Positions 23,870-32,346 of a DNA stretch of 64,000 nt are shown piece by piece (position 1 is the first letter of the stretch; each line of letters opens with the position of its first letter). The notes below the pieces were generated by a model. It was given only the letters and a program-made list of their open reading frames with translations, did not search any database and was not told where the DNA came from. The stretch spans positions 186,001 through 250,000 of the forward strand of contig NZ_QGGZ01000007.1 in the NCBI RefSeq assembly GCF_003148825.1. Reading direction: 5' to 3'. A program made the position numbers and the translations under genes. This DNA is from Streptomyces sp. CG 926. Lineage in GTDB: Bacteria > Actinomycetota > Actinomycetes > Streptomycetales > Streptomycetaceae.

Positions 23870-25114
23870 TCAGGCGCCGGTGGTGGGGAGGGGGTTGTCG
23901 TCCGGGCCGTTCACGCGGACGACCTCGCCGATGACGATGACGGCCGGCGGACGGACCTCTTCGGCGCGCACGGTCGCGCCGACCGTGGCCAAGGTGGCGT
24001 CCACCCGGCGCTGGGTGGCGGTGGTGCCTTCCTGGATCACCGCGACCGGGGTCTGCTCGGAGCGGCCGTGCCGCACCAGTGCCTCGGCGATCAGGCCGAT
24101 CTTGTCGACGCCCATGAGGATCACCAGGGTGCCGGTGAGCTTGGCGAGGGAGGCCCAGTCCACGAGCGAGCGCGGGTCGTCGGGGCCGACGTGGCCGCTG
24201 ACCACGGTGAACTCGTGCGCCACACCGCGGTGGGTGACGGGGATGCCGACGGCGCCGGGTACCGAGATGGAGCTGGAGATGCCGGGAACGACGGTGCAGG
24301 GGATGCCGGCCTCGGCGAGGGCCTGGAGCTCCTCCATGCCGCGGCCGAAGACGTACGGGTCCCCGCCCTTGAGCCGGACCACGGCCTTGCCGGCCTTGGC
24401 GTGCTCGATCAGGGCGTTGTTGATGGCCTCCTGGGCCATGAACCGGCCGTACGGGATCTTCGCGGCGTCGATGACCTCGACGTGCGGCGGAAGCTCGTCG
24501 AGCAGGTCGCGGGGGCCGAGCCGGTCGGCGATGACCACGTCCGCCTCGGCGAGGAGCCGGCGGCCGCGCACGGTGATCAGGTCCGGGTCGCCCGGGCCGC
24601 CGCCGACGAGCGCCACGCCGGGGGTGGCCTTGTGCCGGTGGGCGGGCGCGGTGAGGGTGCCGTCGCGCAGGCCTTCGACGACGGCGTCGCGGACGGCCGC
24701 GGAGCGACGGGGGTCGTTGCCGGTCAGCACGGCGACGGTGACACCCTCGATGCGGCCGGTCGCGGGGGTCCAGGCGGTGGCGGCGGAGGCGTCGTCGGCG
24801 CGCACGCACCAGACGCGCTCACGCTCGGCCTCGGCGGAGGCGCGCTCGTTGTCCTCGCGGTTCTGGGTGGCGATCAGGGCGTACCAGGCGTCGGCGAGGT
24901 CGCCGTCCTGGTAGCGGCGGCGCTCCCAGCGGATCTCGCCGGTCTCGGCCATGGCGTCCACGGAGGGGGTGGCGGAGGGCGAGATGAGCAGGACGTCGGC
25001 GCCGGCCGCGATGAGAGCCGGGAGGCGGCGCTGGGCGACCTGACCACCGCCGATGACGACGACGCGGCGGCCGGCGAGACGGAGTCCTACGGGGTACGCG
25101 GGGGTGTCGGCCAT
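23870..25114 (-). CDS. Bifunctional precorrin-2 dehydrogenase / uroporphyrinogen-III C-methyltransferase
   Basis: 414 residues. The N-terminal ~150 are a SirC/Met8-like NAD-binding domain (RRVVVIGGGQVAQRRLPAL). From ~165 on it is the SUMT tetrapyrrole methylase: VALVGGGPGDPDLITVRG, RLKGGDPYVFGRGMEEL, VPGISSSISVPGAVGIPVTH and LVILMGVDKI. It methylates uroporphyrinogen III twice to precorrin-2 and oxidises it to sirohydrochlorin, feeding siroheme and cobalamin. It resembles CysG but without a recognisable chelatase-specific segment. Two further corrin genes follow upstream at 25.7-30.3 kb on the same strand, separated by a repeat region. Confidence 0.92.
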   Translation of the reverse strand: MADTPAYPVGLRLAGRRVVVIGGGQVAQRRLPALIAAGADVLLISPSATPSVDAMAETGEIRWERRRYQDGDLADAWYALIATQNREDNERASAEAERERVWCVRADDASAATAWTPATGRIEGVTVAVLTGNDPRRSAAVRDAVVEGLRDGTLTAPAHRHKATPGVALVGGGPGDPDLITVRGRRLLAEADVVIADRLGPRDLLDELPPHVEVIDAAKIPYGRFMAQEAINNALIEHAKAGKAVVRLKGGDPYVFGRGMEELQALAEAGIPCTVVPGISSSISVPGAVGIPVTHRGVAHEFTVVSGHVGPDDPRSLVDWASLAKLTGTLVILMGVDKIGLIAEALVRHGRSEQTPVAVIQEGTTATQRRVDATLATVGATVRAEEVRPPAVIVIGEVVRVNGPDDNPLPTTGA

Positions 25115-25249
25115 GGCGGTGCGGCTCCTGAAGGCGGCGGTGCTCTTGCGTGCCGCTGCGGCGCTGGAGCGGCGGTGTACTGACGTGCGGTAATTCGGTG
25201 CGGGTCCACCATACGGCGCGGCCCGTCCCGAGGTGCGGACGGGGCTACG

Positions 25250-25473
25250 CCGAACCCCTGCGGGGTCGCTCGGCGGGTCCGGGCCACCCCGCCTCGGCTT
25301 TCGGCTCGCGAGCCGGGGCTTCGCGGTGCCGCGGTGACCGAGCCCCGCGGGGGCGCTCGGCGGGTCCGGGCCACCTGGGCTTCGGCTCGCGGGCCGGGGG
25401 CTTCGCGGTGGAGCGGTGACCGAGCCCCGCAGGGGCGCTCGGCGGGTCCGGGCCATCCCGCCGGGGCTTCGCG
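25250..25473. repeat. Tandem array of ~65-90-bp degenerate units
   Basis: Three successive units share GGGGTCGCTCGGCGGGTCCG-type and GGGCTTCGCGGTG-type blocks, for example GGCGCTCGGCGGGTCCGGGC occurs twice exactly and once with one change. The units differ in length because inner parts are lost. There is no convincing coding potential. The array fills the start of the 591-bp gap between the SUMT gene and the BluB-CobT gene (25115-25705), directly before the hairpin repeat. Confidence 0.65.
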
Positions 25474-25592
25474 GTGGGGCGGTGCCCCTCCGGCAGGTCT
25501 CCTCGGCTCGCGAACCCTGAGCCGGACCGGCCCGCCGCTCGGCGGTGGGTTCGCTCGACCTGCGGGGACCTCCCGGAGTGTCCCCGCCCCAC
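25474..25592. repeat. Dispersed ~119-bp hairpin repeat, copy 2
   Basis: It matches 7020-7138 over its length, including CTCGGCTCGCGAACCCTGAG and GGTGGGTTCGCTCGACCTGC, and has the same inverted ends (GTGGGGCGGTG / CCCCGCCCCAC). The stem differs from copy 1 at several sites, some of them compensating. Confidence 0.75.
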
Positions 25593-25620
25593 GGCACCGG
25601 GCGCAGGCTCCCCGTCCCAG

Positions 25621-25662
25621 CCTCGCCGGCGTTTGAGGCGCGGGGTGCGGGGCGGAGCCCCG
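25621..25662. repeat. GCCGGCGTTTGAGGCGCGGGG-type intergenic repeat
   Basis: A 42-bp segment beginning CCTCGCCGGCGTTTGAGGCG and ending GGCGGAGCCCCG. A copy matching at 37 of 42 positions lies inside the PP2C gene at 63507-63548. Repeats of this type are, from memory, common between Streptomyces genes. Confidence 0.6.
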
Positions 25663-25705
25663 TTGCGCCGCGCCCGCCCGACGGCGAGGGCAGGGGCCTG
25701 GCGGG

Positions 25706-28700
25706 CTACTTCTCCGTGACGCCCGCCGAGTCGAAGGTGGCGACCTCGTGCATCGCGCGGGCCGCGCTCTGGACCAGAGGAAGGGCGAGGAGCGCGCCCG
25801 TGCCCTCGCCGAGGCGGAGGTCCAGGTCGACCAGCGGGCGCAGGCCCAGCTTGTTGAGCGCCGCGACGTGGCCCGGCTCGGCGCTGCGGTGGCCCGCGAT
25901 GCACGCCGACAGGGACTCCGGGGCGATGGCGCGGGCCACCAGGGCGGCGGCTCCGGCGCTGACGCCGTCCAGGATCACCGGGGTACGCAGCGACGCGCCG
26001 CCGAGGAGGAGGCCGACGATGGCCGCGTGCTCCAGGCCGCCGATCGCCGCGAGGACGCCGATCGGGTCCGCCGGGTCGGGCTGGTGGAGCTCCAGGGCGC
26101 GGCGGACGACCTCGACCTTGCGGGCGTGCGTCTCGTCGTTGATGCCCGTGCCGCGGCCGGTGACCTCGGCCGGGTCGACACCGGTGAAGACCGAGATGAG
26201 GGCGGCGGACACCGTGGTGTTCGCGATGCCCATCTCGCCCGTGAGGAGCGCCTTGTTGCCCGCCGCGACCAGGTCGCGGGCCGTCTCGATGCCCACCTCG
26301 ATGGCGGCGACGGCTTCCTCGCGGGTCATGGCGGGGCCGGTGGAGAGGTCGGCGGTGCCGGGGCGGACCTTGCGCGGAAGCAGGCCCGGGGTGGCCGGGA
26401 GGTCGCCGGCGACGCCGACGTCGATCACGCAGACCTCGGCGCCGACCTGGTTGGCGAAGGCGTTGCAGACCGCTCCGCCGCCCAGGAAGTTGGCCACCAT
26501 CTGCGTGGTGACCTCCTGCGGCCACGGGGTGACGCCCTGGGCGTGCACGCCGTGGTCACCGGCGAAGATCGCGACCGCCGCCGGCTCCGGGATCGGCGGC
26601 GGGCAGACCCGGGACAGGCCGCTGAGCTGGGCGGAGATGATCTCCAGCATGCCCAGGGCGCCGGCGGGCTTGGTCATGCGCTTCTGGCGCTCCCAGGCCT
26701 CGCCCAGGGCCTTGGCGTCGAGCGGGCGGATGCTGGCGACCGTCTCGGAGAGCAGGTCGTGCGGCTCCTCGCCGGGCAGCGCGCGGCGACCGTAGGTCTC
26801 CTCGTGGACCACCCAGGACAGCGGGCGGCGCTGCGACCAGCCGGCCTGCGCCAGCTCGGGCTCCTCGGGGAACTCGTCGACGTAGCCGACGCAGAGGTAG
26901 GCGACGACTTCGAGGTGCTCGGGCAGGCCCAGCTCGCGGACCATCTCGCGCTCGTCGAAGAAGCTGACCCAGCCCACGCCGAGGCCCTCGGCGCGCGCGG
27001 CGAGCCAGAGGTTCTCGACGGCGAGGGCCGAGGAGTACGGGGCCATCTGCGGCTGGGTGTGCCGGCCGAGGGTGTGGCGCCCGCCGCGGGTGGGGTCGGC
27101 GGTGACGACGATGTTCACCGGGGTGTCGAGGATGGCCTCGATCTTGAGTTCCTTGAACTGCTTGGCCCGGCCCTTGGGCAGCGACTTGGCGTACGCCTCG
27201 CGCTGGCGCTGGGCGAGCTCGTGCATCGTCCGGCGGGTCTCGGCGGAGCGGATGACGACGAAGTCCCAGGGCTGCGAGTGGCCGACGCTGGGCGCGGTGT
27301 GGGCCGCCTCCAGGACGCGGAGCAGCACCTCGTGCGGGATGGGGTCGGTACGGAAGCCCTTGCGGATGTCGCGGCGCTCGCGCATGACGCGCAGGACGGC
27401 CTCGCGCTCGGCGTCGGCGTAGCCGGGGGCCGCCTCACCCGCGGAGGGCGCGGCGGGGGCGTCCACCACGGGCTCGGCTTCCGGCTGCTCCGCCGGGATC
27501 GGCTCCGGGGCGGCCTCGGGGTGGATCTGGAGGGGCTGCTCCGGCTCCGGCTCCGGCTCCGGGCGGACGGTCTGCGGCGCGGCGGCCTGCGGCTGGACCG
27601 GCTCGACCGCGACGGGCGGGGCGGCGAGCACCGGCTCGGGCTGCACCTCGACCGGCTCCGCGGCCGGGGCCTCGGACTGCTCCGCCGGGGCGGCCTCCGG
27701 CTGCACCGGCTCGGCCTCGACGGGCGGAGCCATGAGCACGGGCTCGGGCCGGGGTTCCACGGCCACCGACTCGGTCACGACCGGCTGCGGCAGCGGCTCC
27801 GGCTCCACCGCGAGGGGCTCGGGCCGGACCGGCTCGGCCTCGGCGGCCGCCACCGGCTCCTCCGGGGCGACCGGCCCGGGCTCGGGCTGCGGCTCCGGGG
27901 TGGGCTCGGGCGCGACAGCGACCGGCTCGACGGCGACGGGCTCCACGGCGACCGGCTCGGCGGCAGCCGGCTCGGCGGCAGCCGGTTCGACCGCGACCGG
28001 CTCCGGCTGCGGCTGCCCTTCGACCGCTACGGGCTCGGGCTGAATCGGCTCGGGCCGGGCCACCGCCTCCGCGGGAGCCTCGGTCGGCTCCGGCTGCACG
28101 GGGGCCACGGCGGGCTCGGCCACCGACTCGGCCACCGGTTCGGGCGCCGCGACCGGCTCCGGGATCCACGGGGCCCCGGCCTGCGGCGGGATCTCGGCCG
28201 GCTGGGCCGCGGCGGCCTCGGCGTGGATGTCCAGGTACTCGGGTCCCGTGGTCGGGGGCCCCGCCTGGGGGAACGGGGTGGGCGCCGCCGGGGTGCTCAC
28301 GGCGGCCATCGCGGCGGCCTGGGCGGGCGCGGCGGCCGGGCCGCGGTCGGCGAGGGACCGGACGACTCCGCCGTTGGCCTCGGGCATGGGCGGGCCCATG
28401 TGCAGGGGACGCCGCATGGGGGCCGCGGGGGTCACCGGGGCCGCCGGCGTCGGGACGACGAGCCCGCCGAGGTCGAGCGCGCCGGAGTCACGGCCGCCCG
28501 TCTCGTGCGCGCCCGCGCTGTAGCCGCCGTCGGGGAACACGGGCGGGGGGAACTCGGTGTACGCGGCCGGGGCCTCTGCGTAGGAGGGCTCGGCGCCGTA
28601 CGGCTGGTCCGCGTAGAGCTGCGGCTCGCCGAGCTGGGGCGCCGGGAAGGCCGGGGCCTGCGGGACGACCTGCGGGTCGCTCCACGCGCCCTGGCTGCTC

Positions 28701-28876
28701 GGCATCAGCAGCAGTTCCTCGTCCTCCGGCTCGGCCGGGTCGTCCATGAGGTCCTGGAAGGCGTAGCCGGCGGGAGCCGGTGCCGGGATCTGGACCGGAG
28801 CGGGGACGCTCTGCTGATCCACCATGCCCGCGTTGTCCGGGAGACCCTCGCCCGGGACCTGGCCGGTGTCAGTCAT
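25706..28876 (-). CDS. cobT: Fusion: disordered N terminus + BluB/nitroreductase-like + CobT phosphoribosyltransferase
   Basis: 1056 residues, three times a normal CobT. Residues 1-~485 are low complexity, with a Pro/Glu/Val/Ala-rich tract of repeats such as EPVAVEPVAVEPVAV. Residues ~490-705 are a BluB-type flavin nitroreductase domain (RRDIRKGFRTDPIPHEVLLR, APSVGHSQPWDFVVI, LGVGWVSFFD), which destroys FMN to make 5,6-dimethylbenzimidazole. Residues ~707-1056 are CobT, with IFAGDHGVHAQGVTPWP, GEMGIANTT and the catalytic glutamate in LRLGEGTGALLALPL; it joins dimethylbenzimidazole to nicotinate ribotide for the lower ligand of cobalamin. Making and activating the base in one chain suggests channelling. 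The ATG gives MTDTGQVPG. Confidence 0.93.
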   Translation of the reverse strand: MTDTGQVPGEGLPDNAGMVDQQSVPAPVQIPAPAPAGYAFQDLMDDPAEPEDEELLLMPSSQGAWSDPQVVPQAPAFPAPQLGEPQLYADQPYGAEPSYAEAPAAYTEFPPPVFPDGGYSAGAHETGGRDSGALDLGGLVVPTPAAPVTPAAPMRRPLHMGPPMPEANGGVVRSLADRGPAAAPAQAAAMAAVSTPAAPTPFPQAGPPTTGPEYLDIHAEAAAAQPAEIPPQAGAPWIPEPVAAPEPVAESVAEPAVAPVQPEPTEAPAEAVARPEPIQPEPVAVEGQPQPEPVAVEPAAAEPAAAEPVAVEPVAVEPVAVAPEPTPEPQPEPGPVAPEEPVAAAEAEPVRPEPLAVEPEPLPQPVVTESVAVEPRPEPVLMAPPVEAEPVQPEAAPAEQSEAPAAEPVEVQPEPVLAAPPVAVEPVQPQAAAPQTVRPEPEPEPEQPLQIHPEAAPEPIPAEQPEAEPVVDAPAAPSAGEAAPGYADAEREAVLRVMRERRDIRKGFRTDPIPHEVLLRVLEAAHTAPSVGHSQPWDFVVIRSAETRRTMHELAQRQREAYAKSLPKGRAKQFKELKIEAILDTPVNIVVTADPTRGGRHTLGRHTQPQMAPYSSALAVENLWLAARAEGLGVGWVSFFDEREMVRELGLPEHLEVVAYLCVGYVDEFPEEPELAQAGWSQRRPLSWVVHEETYGRRALPGEEPHDLLSETVASIRPLDAKALGEAWERQKRMTKPAGALGMLEIISAQLSGLSRVCPPPIPEPAAVAIFAGDHGVHAQGVTPWPQEVTTQMVANFLGGGAVCNAFANQVGAEVCVIDVGVAGDLPATPGLLPRKVRPGTADLSTGPAMTREEAVAAIEVGIETARDLVAAGNKALLTGEMGIANTTVSAALISVFTGVDPAEVTGRGTGINDETHARKVEVVRRALELHQPDPADPIGVLAAIGGLEHAAIVGLLLGGASLRTPVILDGVSAGAAALVARAIAPESLSACIAGHRSAEPGHVAALNKLGLRPLVDLDLRLGEGTGALLALPLVQSAARAMHEVATFDSAGVTEK

Positions 28877-29039
28877 GCTTACCCCTCGCCCATCGGTTTT
28901 GCCTCTTCGATCGCCCGGTCGCCCACGAGGCCGCCGAGCGGTTCTGCCTGCGGGGTTGCGGTGCGACGAGCTCGTCTCGCATGCGCCGGCACGACAACCA
29001 GTAAGCATTGTCGCGCCCGTCGGCCACCGTGTCGGCCAT
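28869..29039 (-). CDS. Possible 56-residue upstream ORF overlapping the cobT start
   Basis: An ATG at 29039 with GAGGA about ten bases upstream opens a 56-codon frame (MADTVADGRDNAYWLSCRRM ..., arginine-rich C terminus) whose TGA overlaps the cobT ATG by four bases on each side. About 82% of third positions are G or C. The overlap would couple cobT translation to it. It may also be chance in a 274-bp spacer; I see no cobalamin riboswitch there. Confidence 0.3.
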   Translation of the reverse strand: MADTVADGRDNAYWLSCRRMRDELVAPQPRRQNRSAASWATGRSKRQNRWARGKHD

Positions 29040-29150
29040 AACCGTCACGGTCCTCTGTGGACTGCGCCACGTCGCGCGTCCAGGCGGTGTCGCGATGCCC
29101 GAATCGTCCGAGGCAGTACGACGATCGGCCAGCCTACCCCGGCCCTCGTC

Positions 29151-30350
29151 TCAGCGCGTGGCGGGGCGTTCCGCTGCCAGGAGGAACACCACGGAACGGT
29201 CCTGTTCGGCCCAGGTACGGGTGTCCAGGCCGACGGACTGGAGCAGTGCGCACTCGACGGCGTAACCGTGTTCGGTGAGTGTCCTGCCGATCGCCTCCGC
29301 CTCGTCGCGGGTGGAGGCGTGGCTGACGATCCGTTCGGGGCGGCGTTCGGCGACGGCCGCGACGACGGCGGCGCCGCCACCGCCGACGCGGACGACATCG
29401 GGTTCGGGCAGGTTCTCCAGTACGTGCGGAGCGCGCCCGACGACGGCCTGGAGCTGTACTCCGCGCGTGCGGGCGGCGGCAGTTATGCGGTCGCAGGCGG
29501 CGGGGTCGGCGTCCACCGCGATGACGGCGGCTCCGAGGGCGGCCGCGTCCACGGCCACGTCGCCGGAGCCGGCGCCGATGTCCCAGAGGAGGTCGCCGGT
29601 GCGCGGGCCGAGGCGGGCGAGTTGGGCCGCCCTCAGCTGGGCGGACTCGCCCTCGCCGGTGTCGGCCCGGGGCCTGGCCCAGCCGCGCTCGGTGGACCGG
29701 GCGGCGCTCCGGCCGAGCAGCCAGCCCGCCTCCGCGGGGGCCGGTCCCCCGCCGCCGATGACGATGACGACGTTCGGGTCGCGCCAGCTGTGGTCGGCGG
29801 CCTTGTCGGAGGTGAGGACGCTCACCTGCTCCCGGTCCGTGCCGAGTTCCTCGCAGACGACGAAGGTGCGGTGAACACCTTCGAGGAGCAGTGCGAGTTC
29901 CGCGGGGCCGGCGCCGGGGGAGGTGAGGACGGCGACCTTGGCGTGGGCGCGGCAGACGTTGACCGCGCGGCGCAGGGTACGGGGGTGGGCCACGACGACC
30001 TGGGCGTCGTCCCAGGGCATGCCGGCGCGGGCGAAAGCGGCGGCGACGGAGGAGACGGCCGGGACGACCTCGACCTCCAGGCCGTGTTCCGGGGCGCGCA
30101 GGACGCGTACGGCGCCGAAGAAGCCGGGGTCCCCGTCGGCGAAGACCACCGCGGTGCCGCGGTGGCCGGCGATGCGGCGTGCGGCGAGACCGACACTGCC
30201 CAGGCGGATGCGCTCCGCGGTGGGCGGTACTTCGGGGAGGGCGAGGTGGTGCGCGGCGCCGGCCACGAGGGTGGCGGCGGAGAGCGCGGACCGGGCGCCC
30301 GCGGTCAGGGGCGAACCGTCCCAGCCGATCACCGTGACCCGATCGGCCAT
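29151..30350 (-). CDS. cobL: Precorrin-6Y C5,15-methyltransferase (decarboxylating), CbiE-CbiT fusion
   Basis: 399 residues. The N-terminal half is the CbiE tetrapyrrole methylase (MADRVTVIGWDGSPLTAGAR, FADGDPGFFGAVRVL, VVPAVSSVAAAFARAGMPW). The C-terminal half is CbiT, a Rossmann methyltransferase with the SAM motif LLWDIGAGSGDVAVDAAALG. Together they methylate C5 and C15 of the corrin ring and remove the C12 acetate carboxyl. It lies upstream of the BluB-CobT gene on the same strand with a 274-bp spacer, so the two may be co-regulated. Confidence 0.93.
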   Translation of the reverse strand: MADRVTVIGWDGSPLTAGARSALSAATLVAGAAHHLALPEVPPTAERIRLGSVGLAARRIAGHRGTAVVFADGDPGFFGAVRVLRAPEHGLEVEVVPAVSSVAAAFARAGMPWDDAQVVVAHPRTLRRAVNVCRAHAKVAVLTSPGAGPAELALLLEGVHRTFVVCEELGTDREQVSVLTSDKAADHSWRDPNVVIVIGGGGPAPAEAGWLLGRSAARSTERGWARPRADTGEGESAQLRAAQLARLGPRTGDLLWDIGAGSGDVAVDAAALGAAVIAVDADPAACDRITAAARTRGVQLQAVVGRAPHVLENLPEPDVVRVGGGGAAVVAAVAERRPERIVSHASTRDEAEAIGRTLTEHGYAVECALLQSVGLDTRTWAEQDRSVVFLLAAERPATR

Positions 30351-30450
30351 CGTCGTCAGTCTCCTGGTCTGGCGGGGGCCCGCCCGGCGGTGGCCGGCGG
30401 AGGGCGAAGTTTCGTCGGGGCGGGCACGGTGAGACTACCCGGTCATCCGT

Positions 30451-31149
30451 TCAGTTCCAGTCGGCGCCGACGCGGTGGCCGTTCGCGTCGGCACGCTGCG
30501 GGAACGCGGTGCTGCGGGCGTATCCGTCGTAGCTGTCGTAGCTGTCGTACCCGTCGTAGCCGTCGCCCTCGTCGAGGTCCTCGGGGACCAGGCTCCAGAC
30601 GATGAGGTCGGTGCGGGTGTCGGTCCAGCCGCCGTCGGCCGTCTGTGTACGAACTATCCACGCGTTGCGCAGGACGCCCTCGCTGATGCAGCCGATCTTC
30701 TGCGCCACCTGCTGCGAGGCGGTGTTGTCGGCGGCGGTGCGCAGTTCGAGGCGCTCGAACCCCTGGTCGCGGAAGAGCCATTGGGCGACGGCCAGGACGG
30801 ATTCGCTGGCGTATCCCTCGCCGCGGGCCCAGGGGGCGGTGACGTATCCGACCTCGGTGGCGCGGGTGTGCCAGTTGGTGCTCTGCAGGTGCACGATGCC
30901 GACGAGGCGCTGGGTGAGGAACTCGGTGACGGCGAAGACGATGCCGCGGCCCTCGGTGCGTTCGGCGTGGGAGCGCCGGGTGGCCCAGGCGTGCGCCTCG
31001 GCGGGGGTGTAGGGGTGGGGCACTCCGGTCCAGGCGGTGACGTGCTCGTCGTTCATCATCTCGGTCAGCGCGGTGACGTCCTCTTCCTCGAAGGGGCGCA
31101 GCACCAGCCGGTCCGTGCTGATGGTGACGTCCGGGAAGGTGGTAGTCAT
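30451..31149 (-). CDS. RimJ/RimL-type GNAT acetyltransferase with a YD-repeat tail
   Basis: 232 residues. The RimJ/L pattern is present: ISTDRLVLRPFEEEDVTAL, then VGYVTAPWARGEGYASESVL (acetyl-CoA loop), RLELRTAADNTASQQVAQKI and GCISEGVLRNAW. These enzymes acetylate protein N termini or small amines; the substrate is unknown here. The C terminus adds ~45 residues beyond the fold, including DGYDGYDSYDSYDGY, encoded by imperfect 9-bp repeats near 30521-30570. GGAG six bases upstream fixes ATG 31149; ATG 31161 is in frame. Confidence 0.87.
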   Translation of the reverse strand: MTTTFPDVTISTDRLVLRPFEEEDVTALTEMMNDEHVTAWTGVPHPYTPAEAHAWATRRSHAERTEGRGIVFAVTEFLTQRLVGIVHLQSTNWHTRATEVGYVTAPWARGEGYASESVLAVAQWLFRDQGFERLELRTAADNTASQQVAQKIGCISEGVLRNAWIVRTQTADGGWTDTRTDLIVWSLVPEDLDEGDGYDGYDSYDSYDGYARSTAFPQRADANGHRVGADWN

Positions 31150-31167
31150 GCGCAGCTCCATGCCTGA

Positions 31168-31230
31168 GACCGTGGTGCGACCGTGGTGCGATGCGACCGC
31201 GGTGCGGGACCGTTCGTGCGGGACCGTGCG
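31168..31230. repeat. 11-bp direct repeats upstream of the GNAT gene
   Basis: GACCGTGGTGC occurs twice head to tail (31168-31178, 31179-31189), then as GACCGCGGTGC and in two longer diverged forms. It covers the presumed promoter of the gene starting at 31149. The rest of the 238-bp gap holds only the metQ terminator. Confidence 0.5.
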
Positions 31231-31306
31231 TGTGCGGTTCGTAGGCCACAGCATGCAGCATCGACCGGGTGATGTGCAGGGCCGGGTTGCCCGGATGCGG
31301 GCAGAG

Positions 31307-31344
31307 CTCGGCCCCGCGCGCGGTCAGGTGCGTGCGGGGCCGAG
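31307..31344 (-). terminator. Terminator of metNIQ
   Basis: An 11-bp perfect stem (CTCGGCCCCGC / GCGGGGCCGAG) with a 16-nt loop lies 44 bp past the metQ stop on the minus strand. Confidence 0.7.
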
Positions 31345-31387
31345 ATTCATGACCGGGTCGGGGGGAACCGGATCACGAGGTACCGGT

Positions 31388-32254
31388 TCAGGAGGTGGCC
31401 GGGGCGCCGAAGGCCGGGACGACCGAGCCCTGGTACTTCTCCTCGATGAACTTCTTGACGTCGTCGGAGTTCAGGAGCTTGGCCAGCTTCTGGATCCGCG
31501 GGTCGTTCTGGTTGCCGTCCTTGACCGCGAGGAAGTTGGCGTAGGGGTTGCCCTCGGCCTTCTCCAGGGCCAGCGCGTCCTTGGCGGGCGACAGCTTGGC
31601 CTCCAGGGCGTAGTTGCCGTTGATGATCGCGGCGTCCACGTCGTTCAGGGCGCGCGGGACCGTGGCGGCCTCCAGCTCCTTGAACTCCAGGCCCTTCTTG
31701 TCGGTGATGTCGGACAGCTTGGCGCTGGTGCCGACACCCTCCTTGAGGGTGATCAGGTTGTTCGCGGCGAGCAGCTGGAGCGCGCGGCCCTCGTTGGTGG
31801 TGTCGTTGGGGACGGCGACGGTCTGGCCGGCCTTGATGTCGGAGAGGGCCTTGACCTTCTTGGAGTAGAGGCCGAGGGGCTCCAGGTGCACGTTCACGAC
31901 GGGCACGACGTGCGTGCTGTTCTTCTTGTTGAAGTCGTCGAGGTACGGCTTGTGCTGGAAGTAGTTGCCGTCGACCTGGCCCTGCTCGGTGGCGGTGTTC
32001 GGCAGGACGTAGTCCGTGAACTCCTTGACCTCCAGCTTGAGGCCTTCCTTGGCGGCGAGCTTGTCCTTGACGAAGTTCAGGACGTCGGCGTGCGGGCTCG
32101 GGGAGGCCGCGATGACCAGGGGCTTGCTCTCGTCGACCTTGCCGCCGTCGGCCTTCGCCGAGGACGGGTCCGAGGAGCTGCCGCAGGCGGTGAGGCCGAG
32201 GGCGAGCGCGGTGGCCGTGGCGGCGAGGGCGGTGAGCTTGATGTTCTTACGCAC
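31388..32254 (-). CDS. metQ: Methionine ABC transporter substrate-binding lipoprotein
   Basis: 288 residues. The N terminus is a lipoprotein signal (KLTALAATATALALGLTACG) with lipobox LTAC, so the mature protein is lipid-anchored outside the membrane. The body is NlpA/MetQ: IAASPSPHADVLNFVK, YVLPNTATEQGQVDGNYFQH, then NVHLEPLGLYS. It captures methionine (D or L) for MetN-MetI. GTG 32254 with AAGG eight bases before it is the start. It follows metI after a 92-bp spacer with a stem-loop. Confidence 0.93.
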   Translation of the reverse strand: MRKNIKLTALAATATALALGLTACGSSSDPSSAKADGGKVDESKPLVIAASPSPHADVLNFVKDKLAAKEGLKLEVKEFTDYVLPNTATEQGQVDGNYFQHKPYLDDFNKKNSTHVVPVVNVHLEPLGLYSKKVKALSDIKAGQTVAVPNDTTNEGRALQLLAANNLITLKEGVGTSAKLSDITDKKGLEFKELEAATVPRALNDVDAAIINGNYALEAKLSPAKDALALEKAEGNPYANFLAVKDGNQNDPRIQKLAKLLNSDDVKKFIEEKYQGSVVPAFGAPATS

Positions 32255-32302
32255 GAAGAGTGCCTTTCTTGCTGAACAAGTACCGATGACTTGCTGGTGG
32301 TG

Positions 32303-32325
32303 GCCCAAGCACGACAAGTGCGGGC
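32303..32325 (-). other. Intercistronic stem-loop between metI and metQ
   Basis: On the minus strand GCCC-GCAC-TTGTC-GTGC-TT-GGGC folds into an 8-bp stem with a two-base bulge. It could protect the upstream message or tune the higher output usually needed for the binding protein. Confidence 0.45.
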
Positions 32326-32346
32326 TCTGTTGGGGGGAAAGTCTTC

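Noticed and set aside
25748-29041. A 1097-codon open frame on the plus strand opposite the BluB-CobT gene
   Set aside because: Its product is Arg/Gly/Leu-rich with no domain, whereas the minus strand encodes clear BluB and CobT motifs. Long antisense frames are expected at this GC content.
28877-29150. Cobalamin riboswitch upstream of the BluB-CobT gene
   Set aside because: I looked on the minus strand for the B12 box and its GCCACTG-type core and found neither. A covariance search would settle it.
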